A stretch of 64,000 nucleotides of DNA from Sulfoacidibacillus ferrooxidans (GCF_022606465.1 NZ_JALBUF010000001.1:124001-188000), one strand, 5' to 3'; shown: positions 16,719-25,604, counted from the stretch's first letter. Numbers and translations are program-made. Notes: generated by a model from the sequence alone, not told the origin.

Positions 16719-17284
16719 GAATGAAATTCTTCTCCTTCTTTAGCAACTCCGAGGGGAGCATATGAATCATACCATGCTTCCCCCTCACTTGGTCTCTGAC
16801 CTTCTAAAATCCTTCGTTCAATACGCCGAACGAACCGCGTACCTATAAATTCATGCGGATGCACCGGTTCCACTAAAATAGTATAGAGTCCCATTCGATT
16901 GCCACCTAGGATATCTGTAAATAATTGATCTCCGATCATGGCGGTTTCCTCAGGTTGCGTCTCTAGTAGTGATAAAGCCGTATAAAAAGACCGCTTACGC
17001 GGTTTGCGCGCTTTATGAAGTGCAGGAATATTGAGCGGGCGCGCAAAACTCATGACACGCAATGCATCGTTATTGGATAAAATGCAGATGTGAAAACCCA
17101 TTTTTTGAACTTCTTGTAACCACGCCACAAGTTTCTCTGTCGCAATCGGAGAATTCCACTCTACTAAAGTATTATCAAGATCCGTAATAATCCCTCGAAT
17201 ACCTTCTTGCCATAACCGCTCAAGGTGGATGTGATAAATCGATGTCACATACTCCCGCGGTCGCAGTGAATCGAGCACCGACAT
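16715..17284 (-). CDS. yqeG: YqeG-family HAD phosphatase
   Basis: 189 residues from the ATG at 17284 (GGAAGGCGG upstream). The HAD motif I DLDNTLV, motif II SNND, a Lys in ARKPRKRSF and motif III MIGDQLFTDILGGN are all present, so it is a HAD-IIIA phosphatase; the substrate is unassigned in most bacteria. First gene of the yqeG-yqeH-aroE-yhbY-nadD-yqeK-rsfS-yqeM run. Confidence 0.94.
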   Translation of the reverse strand: MSVLDSLRPREYVTSIYHIHLERLWQEGIRGIITDLDNTLVEWNSPIATEKLVAWLQEVQKMGFHICILSNNDALRVMSFARPLNIPALHKARKPRKRSFYTALSLLETQPEETAMIGDQLFTDILGGNRMGLYTILVEPVHPHEFIGTRFVRRIERRILEGQRPSEGEAWYDSYAPLGVAKEGEEFHS

Positions 17285-17361
17285 TCCGCCTTCCATTTCG
17301 TTGTAGTTTATGGTATCACAGCGACTATTCTGATGCAAAAAGGCCGATATCAAAAGTTTAC

Positions 17362-18057
17362 CTATTGTCCAGATTTCATGAATTGTTCTTGCAATTTGTG
17401 TAGTGCTCGTTTTTCAATGCGCGAGACATAGGAGCGAGAAATCCCTAACTCTCTCGCGATTTCTCGCTGTGTCTTTTCAGCACCGTACGGCAACCCAAAG
17501 CGAGCCCAGATAATCTGACGTTCGCGTGGATCGAGAACGGCTAATCCGCTATAGATCCGATCGCGATCCATGCGGAATTGAATGGTCTGCAATAGTTCAT
17601 CATCTTCCGTGCCAAGTACATCTAGCAGTGAAACCTCGTTACCTTCTTTATCCTGCCCTATAGGCTCGTGTATGGACACGTCTTTTTTCACTTTTCGAAG
17701 TGCTCTCATATGCATCAAAATTTCATTTTCTATACACCGCGCTGCATACGTGGCTAAACGCACACCTTTATCCGGTTTAAATGTTTGTATGCCTTTGATC
17801 AGACCAATGGTCCCAATAGAAATTAAATCATCCCCATCGTCTCGACCCTGATCATACTTTTTCACAATATGCGCCACTAGTCGCAAATTGTGTTCAATCA
17901 AAAGATTTCTAGCCTCTTCATCCCCTTGTTGCAATTTAAGAATCGCCTTTTCCTCTTCTTCACTAGCGAGCGGTTGCGGAAAAGTGTGATTTTTTACAAA
18001 GGAAACAAAAACGGACAGTTCTCGCACGAGCATGGCCAATATGGTCAAGAGCCCCAT
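17362..18057 (-). CDS. sigK: Mother-cell sporulation sigma factor SigK (uninterrupted gene)
   Basis: 231 residues, full length in one frame. The N-terminal hydrophobic pro-sequence (MGLLTILAMLVRELSVFVSF) is followed by FPQPL, the region 2 core NLRLVAHIVKKY, ATYAARCIENEILMHMRA and region 4 TQREIARELGISRSYVSRIEKRAL, all matching sigma-K. In B. subtilis the gene is split by the skin element; here it is intact, so no rearrangement is required. Pro-sigma-K would be activated by SpoIVFB cleavage. AAAGGAGG precedes the ATG and a sigma-E-type promoter precedes that. Confidence 0.96.
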   Translation of the reverse strand: MGLLTILAMLVRELSVFVSFVKNHTFPQPLASEEEEKAILKLQQGDEEARNLLIEHNLRLVAHIVKKYDQGRDDGDDLISIGTIGLIKGIQTFKPDKGVRLATYAARCIENEILMHMRALRKVKKDVSIHEPIGQDKEGNEVSLLDVLGTEDDELLQTIQFRMDRDRIYSGLAVLDPRERQIIWARFGLPYGAEKTQREIARELGISRSYVSRIEKRALHKLQEQFMKSGQ

Positions 18058-18085
18058 CTGTAAACCTCCTTTGCGCCGCGAAAAA

Positions 18086-18114
18086 ATTGTATGCGCATAG
18101 GACAGTGAACATGC
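18086..18114 (-). promoter_or_regulatory. Sigma-E-type promoter of sigK
   Basis: On the minus strand GCATGTT (18108-18114), 14 bp, then CATACAAT (18086-18093), an almost perfect sigma-E -10. It lies 29 nt before the sigK start, matching the known sigma-E dependence of sigK. Confidence 0.7.
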
Positions 18115-18140
18115 GGGGCTATACGATAGCTCTTGACTTA

Positions 18141-19226
18141 CTATTGTTGACGCTTTGCAAGATTTTGAGCTCGTTTCGCTTCATTAGCTAATTGCTGTGC
18201 ATAAGTTGTTGCAAAATAACTAGCACCTGTCCCGTTCCCTTTTGCAACATAATAGTAATAATCGGTTTTTGCAGGATGTAATGCAGCCATAATAGAATGA
18301 ATGCCAGGATTTGCAATCGGACCTGGTGGCAATCCGTAAAACACATACGTGTTATATGGATTATTGACTAAAAATGCCGACGGTGGCAAAGTTGAATGAT
18401 ACCCTATCGCATATAAAACAGTCGCATCAATGCGTAGACGCATGGGTGGATGATGATGCAAACGATTATAGATGACACTCGCAATCAACGGGCGTTCACT
18501 ATTCAATTTTGCTTCTTTTTCAATCATCGACGCAACCGTCATCATCTGCGATAACGTCATATCTTCCTTCTTTAATGCTTGTAGGCGTTCTGGCGTCAAT
18601 ACTTGATTCATTTCACCAAGCATGGTTTGCAAAATCAATGTCGGAGACTCACCTTTTAGAAAATCATAGGTATCCGGAAATAAATACCCTTCAAGCGGAT
18701 CTCGTACCAACTTGTTGTGCGGAATGTCCTTTATAAACCCATATGAAAAATGATCATGATGCACAGCATACATAAATGATTGAACTGAACATACCTTATC
18801 TTGTGCTAACACCGCAGCAATTTGTTGTACAGTATATCCTTCTGGAATCGTCACCTTAACAGTATTAAATTGTGCAGCACCTAGTTTTAATTCTTGGATG
18901 ACTTGAACCATACTCATCCCAGACGAAAACCGATATCGTCCTGCTTGTAAATCCCCACCTTGATGAGTAAGAAACAAGTATGCGCGAAACCAAAAGGGGC
19001 TACTGATAAGACCTTTCGATGCTAATGTATCGGCGATGTCTACACTCGCCATGCCCTGATGCACATCCACCCACTTACTTTGCCCAGGAACGCCAGACGG
19101 TCGATTGGCTATAAAATACAATGCACCAAAAGCAGCTAGCATGATGAGCACGAGTAGAATCACAACCGCTGCGACCACAAAAATGACGCGACGGATGGTC
19201 CCCCTCGCGAAACGAGATTCTATCAT
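18141..19226 (-). CDS. mltG: Endolytic murein transglycosylase MltG
   Basis: 361 residues with one membrane helix at 14-40, a LysM-like region about 60-130 and the YceG/MltG catalytic domain. The ASMIEKEA motif at 232-239 holds the catalytic Glu236, and YNTYVFYGLPPGPIANPG at 291-308 is the family signature. It cuts nascent glycan strands at the outer membrane face. Its ATG overlaps the stop of the DUF1292 gene by one base. Confidence 0.95.
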   Translation of the reverse strand: MIESRFARGTIRRVIFVVAAVVILLVLIMLAAFGALYFIANRPSGVPGQSKWVDVHQGMASVDIADTLASKGLISSPFWFRAYLFLTHQGGDLQAGRYRFSSGMSMVQVIQELKLGAAQFNTVKVTIPEGYTVQQIAAVLAQDKVCSVQSFMYAVHHDHFSYGFIKDIPHNKLVRDPLEGYLFPDTYDFLKGESPTLILQTMLGEMNQVLTPERLQALKKEDMTLSQMMTVASMIEKEAKLNSERPLIASVIYNRLHHHPPMRLRIDATVLYAIGYHSTLPPSAFLVNNPYNTYVFYGLPPGPIANPGIHSIMAALHPAKTDYYYYVAKGNGTGASYFATTYAQQLANEAKRAQNLAKRQQ

Positions 19227-19501
19227 CAGCTTTGATCATCCAATTCAAAAAGAATGGTATCAAACGCTTCCGCCACATTTTCCCACTCTTCATCATCTTC
19301 AATTCCAGAGAACGTAATATTGTCAGTTTCGATATTTCCTTCAACGCGCAAAATCAATGGTTCTTCCTTTTTGTCTACTTCCGATTGCAAAACGACATAA
19401 TGCCGTTCATTCATCTCCATGACGCGCAACACGCGATAAGGTTCTTCATTCCCCTCATCATCTACTAGCTCCACGCGTCCTTGTAGTAATTCATCCATCA
19501 T
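19226..19501 (-). CDS. DUF1292-family protein (YrzB-like)
   Basis: 91 residues from the ATG at 19501 (AGGGGAG eight nt upstream). Acidic beta-rich protein with LVDDEGNEEPYRVL and YVVLQSE, the DUF1292 pattern. Function unknown; it is encoded next to ireB-ruvX-mltG in many Bacillales, as here. It overlaps ruvX by about 11 nt. Confidence 0.9.
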   Translation of the reverse strand: MMDELLQGRVELVDDEGNEEPYRVLRVMEMNERHYVVLQSEVDKKEEPLILRVEGNIETDNITFSGIEDDEEWENVAEAFDTILFELDDQS

Positions 19502-19919
19502 GTCGAGTTCTCCCCTTAGACTCCAAATACGTCTGCAAAATAAGTGCAGCAGCAATTTTATCAATCACTTTTTTGCGCTTATCTCTACGTACATCAGACT
19601 GTATAAGCAGTTTTTCTGCACTTACTGTCGTTAGCCTTTCATCGATCCACTCAATAGGAACATCGACAGCTTTAGCTAATTCACTAGCAAAAGCTCTGGT
19701 TTGTTCTACTCGAGTGCCCATCGATCCATTCATATTGACCGGCAATCCGATGACGATAACCGAGACTTCCTGCTCCGAAACAATGGATGCTACGCGCAAA
19801 ATAGGATCTGCAACTTTTTTGCGATCAATCACTTCAAAAGCTTGTGCAGTAAAAAATAACGGGTCACTTAATGCAATTCCAATCCGAGCGTCTCCATAAT
19901 CAATACCAAGCGCTCTCAT
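19491..19919 (-). CDS. ruvX: RuvX/YqgF RNase H-fold nuclease
   Basis: 142 residues. [20 protein letters not shown] at the N-terminus, the [13 protein letters not shown] segment and WIDERLTT near residue 96 supply the Asp/Glu active-site residues. Proposed Holliday-junction resolvase and pre-16S rRNA 5' nuclease. Starts with ATGA overlap on ireB. Confidence 0.96.
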   Translation of the reverse strand: MRALGIDYGDARIGIALSDPLFFTAQAFEVIDRKKVADPILRVASIVSEQEVSVIVIGLPVNMNGSMGTRVEQTRAFASELAKAVDVPIEWIDERLTTVSAEKLLIQSDVRRDKRKKVIDKIAAALILQTYLESKGRTRHDG

Positions 19920-20176
19920 TGAAGACGTGCGGCTAAATAAGCTCGTACTAACTCTTCGATTAACTCATCGCGCTCCACTCTGCGAATCGCATCACGTGCA
20001 TCTTTAAAACTTGTGATATACGCCGGATCACCAGAGATTAAGTAGCCTGATATCTGGTGAATGGGGTTATACCCCTTCTCTATCAGAGCATCATAGGCTA
20101 GCATCAGCGCACGTTCCGCTCGATTCGGCTCATCTGGCCGAAGTCGAAATTGCATCGTTTCTTCAAATGAAGACAT
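19916..20176 (-). CDS. IreB-family regulatory protein (UPF0297/YrzL)
   Basis: 86 residues from the ATG at 20176 (AGGGAG upstream); [11 protein letters not shown] and [21 protein letters not shown] are the family signature. Enterococcal IreB is a phosphorylation target of the PASTA kinase IreK. First gene of the ireB-ruvX-DUF1292-mltG operon downstream of alaS. Confidence 0.95.
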   Translation of the reverse strand: MSSFEETMQFRLRPDEPNRAERALMLAYDALIEKGYNPIHQISGYLISGDPAYITSFKDARDAIRRVERDELIEELVRAYLAARLQ

Positions 20177-20358
20177 ACGGGCAAGACTCCCTTCGCGATG
20201 CTTATTCACTACGCTCGCTATATTCCACATCCTTGACCTGCAATCCTCTTTTATCAAAAGATCATTTGCAGGCCAAGCATCACAGTATCGCTACCCATTA
20301 TTCTCTATTATTTTCGATTCAATGTAAAAACGCAACCTCTGTCAGCATATCATCTCAA

Positions 20359-22968
20359 TTACACAGAGAGTAACCTGCGTGCAGTCGCAAGTGCTGCATC
20401 TATTTGCAAAGGATTTTTACCCCCAGCTTGTGCGATGTCAGCTCTCCCACCACCCGAACCACCAACAACAGCTGCGATTTCTTTTACCAACTTACCAGCA
20501 TGATATCCCTTCGCTTGTAGAACAGTTGGTACATACACGACAATTGCTACCTTATCGTCTTTAACAGAACTAAGGATCATCAATAAATCTTGACGTTGTC
20601 CCTTCAATTCATCAACAATCGCTCGTAACTGATCAACATCCATCTCCGCTACTTTTGCAATCAACATAGCGCTATCTTGAAGAAGTTCAATCGATTGAAG
20701 TAACTGCATCGCTTCTAAGCGCCCTAACTTGCTCGTTAGGCTCTCCATGTCCCGCTCTAGTTGCTTAGCGTGTAGCAGCATTGATTCGACACGTTGTGGC
20801 AATTGACCAATATTTGCGCGAAGAGATTCTCCTATCGACAATAGTAGCTTCTCTTGCGCAAGTACGTATTCATACGCATATTTCCCCGTAACAGCTTCAA
20901 CGCGTCGAATCCCGGAACCAATGCCACCTTCTTGCACAAGTTTAAATAGTCCAATTTGACCTGTACGCGCTACATGACAACCACCACAAAGTTCCAATGA
21001 ATATGTGCCTGCCTTTACCACTCGTACAATATCGCCATACTTTTCACCAAAAAGCGCCATCGCACCGAGCGACTTTGCTGTTTGTTGATCCATTTCTTCG
21101 ATAGTCACAAGTTCATCTCGCCATATTTCCTCATTGACAAGACGCTCCACGCGATCCATTTCTACCCTGGACATTGCCCCTACATGAGAAAAGTCAAAAC
21201 GCAAGCGCTCCGGTTCCACCAAAGACCCTGCCTGTGCCACATGCTCACCCAGTACTTCACGCAACGCTTTGTGCAAAAGATGTGTCGCTGTATGGTGCTT
21301 TGTGATATCTGCGCGAGCCTCTAAGTCAATCGCCGCAGTCACAGTAGTACCAGCTTTAGCTACCCCCATGATCACCTCGCACTCATGGACATGCTGTCCA
21401 TGCGGTGCCTTTTGAACATCCAGTACGCGCAATTCGAAGTCTGAGTGGATGATCATGCCTCGATCACACACTTGTCCACCACTTTCCGCATAAAACGGGG
21501 TGCGATCAAGGATCAGCTGCACTCGCTCGCCAAGACCTGCTGTCATGACTGGTTCACCTTCTACCATCATCCACTCGATCTTCGCAACCGTTGCATACTC
21601 TGTATATCCGACAAACGAACTGGCAACATCCAAATCCCTTAGCACAGTCGTCTGCACCTGCATACTCCCAACGTCTTGCCTTGCACTGCGGGCACGCGTG
21701 CGTTGTTCTTCAAGTGCTAAAGTAAAGCCTTCACGATCAACAGTAAGACCGTTTTCGAGAGCAATTTCCTCTGTGAGATCGACTGGAAATCCGTACGTAT
21801 CATATAATTTAAACGCTTGATCGCCAGGAATCATCTGTTGATCCAAAGATTTCACTTGCTTCATCACTTGTGTCAATAATGCTTCTCCCTCAGTAAGAGT
21901 TTCAAAGAAGCGCTCTTCTTCTATGCGAATCAAGCGTTCCACGTACTCCCGCTTGTGCAAGACTTCAGGATAGTAGTCCCCCATCACTTCACCCACGACA
22001 CCTACAAGCTGATGCAAAAACGGTTGACTATACCCAAGTTGTTTGCCACTTCGAACCGCACGGCGCAACAACCGGCGAATCACATAGCCTCTCCCCTCAT
22101 TACTCGGTGAAACACCATCTGTAATAGAAAAGGCAACTGTGCGCACATGATCAGCAATAATCTTTAACTTCGTATCCACGTCAGTGGATGTGCCATAGTT
22201 CACGTGAATCAGTCGTGCAGCTTCTTGGATAATAGGTAAAAATAAATCGGTATCAAAGTTCGTAGCAACATTTTGCAAGACAGATGCCGTACGCTCAAGG
22301 CCCATTCCTGTATCAATATTTTTCTTTGGTAAGGGTGTATACGAACCATCAGGATTATGATTGTATTGACTAAAAACTAGATTCCATATTTCTAGATGGC
22401 GATCGCAGTCACAAGAAGCGTCACACTCCGGTCGGCCACACCCCACATCTTTTCCACGATCATAAAAAATTTCTGAGTTAGGTCCGCACGGTCCTTCGCC
22501 AATATCCCAGAAGTTTTCATCTAGCCGGAGAATTTTCTCTTTTGCAACCCCAATTTCGCGTTGCCAGATCAAGTATGCTTCCTCATCTTCAGGATGAATA
22601 GTGACGGATAAACGCTCTACCTCCATGCCTAAACGATCGGTAATAAATTCCCACGCCCAGTGAATCGCTTCGCGTTTAAAGTAATCGCCAATCGAGAAAT
22701 TCCCAAGCATTTCAAAAAAAGTTTGATGCCTAGCTGTCTTCCCTACATTCTCTATATCATTTGTACGGATACATTTTTGACTATTCGTCATTCTTACATT
22801 AGGCGGAACTACCCGTCCATCAAAATACTTCTTAAGGGGTGCCATACCACTATTGATCCACAGCAAAGATGCATCATCTTGAGGAACAAGACTAGCACTT
22901 GGCATAATGTCATGCCCTTTTTCACGGAAAAATTCCACATATTTTCGTCTAAGTTCGCTACCCTTCAA
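20359..22968 (-). CDS. alaS: Alanyl-tRNA synthetase
   Basis: 869 residues, normal length. N-terminal class II core (INSGMAPLKKYFDG, GMGLERTASVLQ), editing domain with HHTATHLLH and the zinc-site CGGCH, and the C-terminal GGSGGGRADIAQAGG of the C-Ala domain. The TTG start at 22966-22968 follows GGAGGG. Transcription is controlled by a T-box leader. Confidence 0.98.
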   Translation of the reverse strand: MKGSELRRKYVEFFREKGHDIMPSASLVPQDDASLLWINSGMAPLKKYFDGRVVPPNVRMTNSQKCIRTNDIENVGKTARHQTFFEMLGNFSIGDYFKREAIHWAWEFITDRLGMEVERLSVTIHPEDEEAYLIWQREIGVAKEKILRLDENFWDIGEGPCGPNSEIFYDRGKDVGCGRPECDASCDCDRHLEIWNLVFSQYNHNPDGSYTPLPKKNIDTGMGLERTASVLQNVATNFDTDLFLPIIQEAARLIHVNYGTSTDVDTKLKIIADHVRTVAFSITDGVSPSNEGRGYVIRRLLRRAVRSGKQLGYSQPFLHQLVGVVGEVMGDYYPEVLHKREYVERLIRIEEERFFETLTEGEALLTQVMKQVKSLDQQMIPGDQAFKLYDTYGFPVDLTEEIALENGLTVDREGFTLALEEQRTRARSARQDVGSMQVQTTVLRDLDVASSFVGYTEYATVAKIEWMMVEGEPVMTAGLGERVQLILDRTPFYAESGGQVCDRGMIIHSDFELRVLDVQKAPHGQHVHECEVIMGVAKAGTTVTAAIDLEARADITKHHTATHLLHKALREVLGEHVAQAGSLVEPERLRFDFSHVGAMSRVEMDRVERLVNEEIWRDELVTIEEMDQQTAKSLGAMALFGEKYGDIVRVVKAGTYSLELCGGCHVARTGQIGLFKLVQEGGIGSGIRRVEAVTGKYAYEYVLAQEKLLLSIGESLRANIGQLPQRVESMLLHAKQLERDMESLTSKLGRLEAMQLLQSIELLQDSAMLIAKVAEMDVDQLRAIVDELKGQRQDLLMILSSVKDDKVAIVVYVPTVLQAKGYHAGKLVKEIAAVVGGSGGGRADIAQAGGKNPLQIDAALATARRLLSV

Positions 22969-22991
22969 GTTAAACCCTCCATCTCATACTC

Positions 22992-23236
22992 AAATAAAAT
23001 AAGCCTCTCATCCTCAAAGGGACGTGAGACTCACGCGGTACCACCCTCATTATGCCAATATCTCTATAGAGAGATCGACATCACTTTACGCGCGTTAACG
23101 GGCGCATCCGTCACGTTCATGTGTGCAGCCTTGGGACTAGCTTCCCTACTTCTTCACATGTAAACTTTCTCAGCACAAACGAAGTCTACTCTCTGAATGT
23201 GGGCTAGAAGGTACTCTTGTCCTGCGTCGCTATTTG
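22992..23236 (-). ncRNA. T-box riboswitch of alaS
   Basis: On the minus strand the T-box core AGGGTGGTACCGCG lies at 23034-23047. Downstream, arms at 23020-23030 and 23003-23013 (one A-A mismatch) form a terminator hairpin followed by TTATTTTATTT. Uncharged tRNA-Ala would favour the antiterminator. I could not place the specifier codon with confidence. Confidence 0.93.
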
Positions 23237-23242
23237 AGTTGG

Positions 23243-23271
23243 AGTATAGCAAATGTGTATGGTCTGTGCAA
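23243..23271 (-). promoter_or_regulatory. Sigma-A promoter of the alaS T-box transcript
   Basis: TTGCAC (23266-23271), 17 bp and TATACT (23243-23248) read on the minus strand immediately upstream of the T-box leader. Confidence 0.75.
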
Positions 23272-23296
23272 GTGCCCACATAGATGTAAGTGACAA

Positions 23297-23326
23297 TTAA
23301 AAAAGGAAGTCCATAACTGGACTTCC
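23297..23326 (-). terminator. Terminator of the 5S rRNA gene
   Basis: A perfect 8-bp stem GGAAGTCC/GGACTTCC with a 6-nt loop, followed on the minus strand by TTTTTTAATT, begins 7 nt after the 5S 3' end. Confidence 0.92.
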
Positions 23327-23332
23327 CTACTT

Positions 23333-23450
23333 GCCTGGCAACGACCTACTCTCCCAGGACCCTGCGGTCCAAGTACCATCGGCGCTGGAGGGCTTAACCT
23401 TCGTGTTCGGGATGGGTACGGGTGTGTCCCCTCCGCCATCATCACCAAGC
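23333..23450 (-). rRNA. rrf: 5S ribosomal RNA, solitary gene
   Basis: The minus strand reads a full 5S sequence with ACACCCGTACCCATCCCGAA, CAGCGCCGATGGTA and GGGAGAGTAGG, and complementary ends GCTTGGTGA/..GCCAGGC. About 118 nt. No 16S or 23S gene lies beside it: alaS follows and a membrane protein gene precedes. It has its own strong promoter and its own terminator, so it is an independent transcription unit and not the tail of an rRNA operon. Confidence 0.95.
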
Positions 23451-23458
23451 TCACGATT

Positions 23459-23487
23459 AATATACTATAACAGCGTGAGCTTGTCAA
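23459..23487 (-). promoter_or_regulatory. Strong promoter of the solitary 5S gene
   Basis: Perfect TTGACA (23482-23487), 17-bp spacer, TATATT (23459-23464) on the minus strand, placing the start of transcription within a few nt of the 5S 5' end. Confidence 0.85.
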
Positions 23488-23515
23488 CTATATGTATCGT
23501 TTGTCATGAAGAAAT

Positions 23516-24583
23516 TTATTTGTCAACCGCATGCTCTGAGACATGATCAAAAATAACCTTCAGCACAGCAACGATCGGCACTGCAAAAATCAGTCCAGCA
23601 ACACCAGCTACTTCCCCAGCAAACATGACCGCTAACAATATCAGTACAGGGTGAAGATTCATCGTCTTCCCCATGATCCATGGCGAAAACACATTGCCTT
23701 CTAACTGCTGCACAATTAGATTGACAAGTAACACTTTAAACAGCATGACATGAGATACTCCTAATGCCATAAATAACGCTGGAGCCGCACCAATAAATGG
23801 CCCAATATACGGAATAATGTTGGTCAGTGCAACAATTAAAGACAACATGAGCGCATAAGGCATACCAACGATCATCAGACCAATAAATGTAGCTACCCCA
23901 ACTAACAGCATGACAAACAGTTGACCACGTACATATCGCCCGAGCGACCGATCAATGCCGACCATGATCTCTTCGACTCCGGCACGCGAGCGACGAGGAA
24001 ATAAACGAACGACAAGCGCTGTAAATAACGAGTAATCTTTGAGTAAGTAAAATACAAGAAATGGAACAATAAAAGCTTGGATAGCCCCGCTCACCATGTC
24101 CTTAACCCCGACCAGCGTTTGTGAAACCCCATTTAGAAGTCCTTCTTCAGCTCCACTTAACGTCTTTTCAAGTGCGACACGAACTCCATCAGGCAGTATC
24201 CTTGTCGCAAACGAAAGCCGATCAATCAACCCATCGATAGCTGTTACATACCCCGGTAACTGACGAATAAAGGCCTGTATTTGCATGGATAGTAACGGGA
24301 GAGCATTGATCACTAGGATCGCCATAAAAATGACAACAACCGCATAAATAATTAAAATAGCTAGTGATCGCGGTACTTTACGAGCAGCAAGTGCATCTAC
24401 AACAGGCCGTAATACGTATGTGGCAATAATACTGACGACAAGGGGCAGTAAGATCGCCCAGATAATGTCCCACATATCAAAAAGAAAATCGCGCAATTGT
24501 CCAATGAGATCAAGACACGCCAATACTACGAGCACGAAAATCGCAGTATAAAGGGCTCGATCTTTGCGATCTTGAAGCTTCAT
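23516..24583 (-). CDS. AI-2E family (YrrI-like) membrane transporter
   Basis: 355 residues with about seven to eight membrane helices, the PFLVFYLLKDY motif in the middle and NIIPYIGPFIGAAPA plus the C-terminal AGEVAGVAGLIFAVP that define the AI-2E/PerM family. Members include autoinducer-2 exporters and Na+/H+ antiporters, so the substrate is open. In B. subtilis yrrI is likewise beside alaS. Confidence 0.9.
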   Translation of the reverse strand: MKLQDRKDRALYTAIFVLVVLACLDLIGQLRDFLFDMWDIIWAILLPLVVSIIATYVLRPVVDALAARKVPRSLAILIIYAVVVIFMAILVINALPLLSMQIQAFIRQLPGYVTAIDGLIDRLSFATRILPDGVRVALEKTLSGAEEGLLNGVSQTLVGVKDMVSGAIQAFIVPFLVFYLLKDYSLFTALVVRLFPRRSRAGVEEIMVGIDRSLGRYVRGQLFVMLLVGVATFIGLMIVGMPYALMLSLIVALTNIIPYIGPFIGAAPALFMALGVSHVMLFKVLLVNLIVQQLEGNVFSPWIMGKTMNLHPVLILLAVMFAGEVAGVAGLIFAVPIVAVLKVIFDHVSEHAVDK

Positions 24584-24724
24584 ACCATAGCCCCCATTTC
24601 AAACACCAGGACGAGCATAACTACGCAACATGTATATGATACAAGATGCATAGCTACAACCTGTTATCTTCTAGCGGGGCAGACTCACACGAGGACAACT
24701 ATCCTACTCCCAATACGCCTAGTC

Positions 24725-25003
24725 TTAGGATGGGTGTTTCGAGGAGGGATCTTCATCATCCTCCATATCCTGCATGGCACTTTCCCTTAGCTGATGAAAT
24801 CTCTCTACATGGGTTTGATTTAACTCAAATTGATCATAATCACGTGTTCCTTCAGACTCTATCGTTTCATCTATGCGTTGCTCACGCTGCTCCTCAATGC
24901 GCTTTAAAATGCGATCTGACACTTTCCTACTTCTACTTTGCAAGTAAAATAGCAAGCCAAATGCTACCACTGCCACAATGACTCGTTCTGTCGTCACAAT
25001 CAT
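24725..25003 (-). CDS. Small membrane-anchored acidic protein, function unknown
   Basis: 92 residues from the ATG at 25003, supported by AAGGGG upstream. One N-terminal membrane helix (about residues 8-22) is followed by a long charged, probably coiled-coil tail rich in Glu, Arg and Asp. It precedes the AI-2E gene on the same strand. No family recognised. Confidence 0.7.
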   Translation of the reverse strand: MIVTTERVIVAVVAFGLLFYLQSRSRKVSDRILKRIEEQREQRIDETIESEGTRDYDQFELNQTHVERFHQLRESAMQDMEDDEDPSSKHPS

Positions 25004-25066
25004 TTGAATACCCCTTCCATGTACTATGTACATCTACACAAACACTATACATGTTGTTTACATAAC

Positions 25067-25093
25067 AAAAAGATCTGAGCCTAGGCCCAGATC
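25067..25093 (-). terminator. Terminator after the Ile-Ala tRNA pair
   Basis: GATCTG-GCC / GGC-CAGATC pairs with one mismatch and a tight loop, followed by TTTTTG on the minus strand, 30 nt beyond the tRNA-Ala CCA end. Confidence 0.8.
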
Positions 25094-25122
25094 AACATAT
25101 CATACAGTATACTAAAATTCTA

Positions 25123-25198
25123 TGGTGGAGATAAGCGGACTCGAACCGCTGACCCCCTGCGTGCAAGGCAGGTGCTCTACCAACTGAGCTATATCCCC
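25123..25198 (-). tRNA. tRNA-Ala(TGC)
   Basis: 76 nt on the minus strand beginning GGGGATATAGCTCAG, anticodon loop CTTGCAC (TGC), GGTTCGAGTCC T-arm and encoded CCA. Confidence 0.98.
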
Positions 25199-25238
25199 AT
25201 GTAGTGACGAGTCAAAAGCATTCAATCTAAGAATACTC

Positions 25239-25315
25239 TGGTGGGCCTAAGTGGACTTGAACCACTGACCTCACGATTATCAGTCGTGCGCTCTAGCCAG
25301 CTGAGCTATAGGCCC
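25239..25315 (-). tRNA. tRNA-Ile(GAT)
   Basis: 77 nt on the minus strand beginning GGGCCTATAGCTCAG, anticodon loop CTGATAA (GAT), GGTTCAAGTCC T-arm and encoded CCA. Transcribed ahead of tRNA-Ala, the order normally found in the 16S-23S spacer. Confidence 0.98.
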
Positions 25316-25357
25316 TAACCTTCGACTCTCGAAGAACTTGCGTCAACAACATGTAGG

Positions 25358-25387
25358 AATATAGCATACATATTCATAGTAAGTCAA
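25358..25387 (-). promoter_or_regulatory. Promoter of the tRNA-Ile/tRNA-Ala unit
   Basis: TTGACT (25382-25387), 18 bp and TATATT (25358-25363) on the minus strand, about 45 nt before tRNA-Ile. Confidence 0.75.
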
Positions 25388-25391
25388 GCCA

Positions 25392-25604
25392 TTAACGCAT
25401 TTCCGATAAAACAATTGGACTTTCTTCTACAATTGCAACGCCCGCATCGGGCGCCCATGCTACTAGACTTCCGTCTTCATCCACATGATAAATTTTCACT
25501 TCTTCGCCTACTAAAGCGAATTCCATAAAGCAATTCCAACAGTAAAATTGATTATTCCCGATCTTCCCTATATCTTTACAATTGCAATGCGGACACCGTT
25601 CCAC
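25392..25604 (-). CDS. 70-residue zinc-ribbon protein, function unknown
   Basis: Begins MERCPHCNCKDIGKIGNNQF and continues with CWNC, giving two Cys pairs about 15 residues apart, as in a zinc ribbon. The rest is acidic and beta-like. Stands alone between the cysteine desulfurase and the tRNA promoter on the same strand. Similar small Cys-rich proteins are conserved in Bacillales, but I do not assign a name. Confidence 0.75.
   Translation of the reverse strand: MERCPHCNCKDIGKIGNNQFYCWNCFMEFALVGEEVKIYHVDEDGSLVAWAPDAGVAIVEESPIVLSEMR

Noticed and set aside
22660-23163. 167-codon plus-strand frame over the alaS start and T-box
   Set aside because: Antisense shadow of alaS and of the structured T-box leader.
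25392-25604. Possible selenoprotein among the small Cys-rich frames
   Set aside because: The frame has normal Cys codons and an ordinary stop; nothing suggests UGA recoding.
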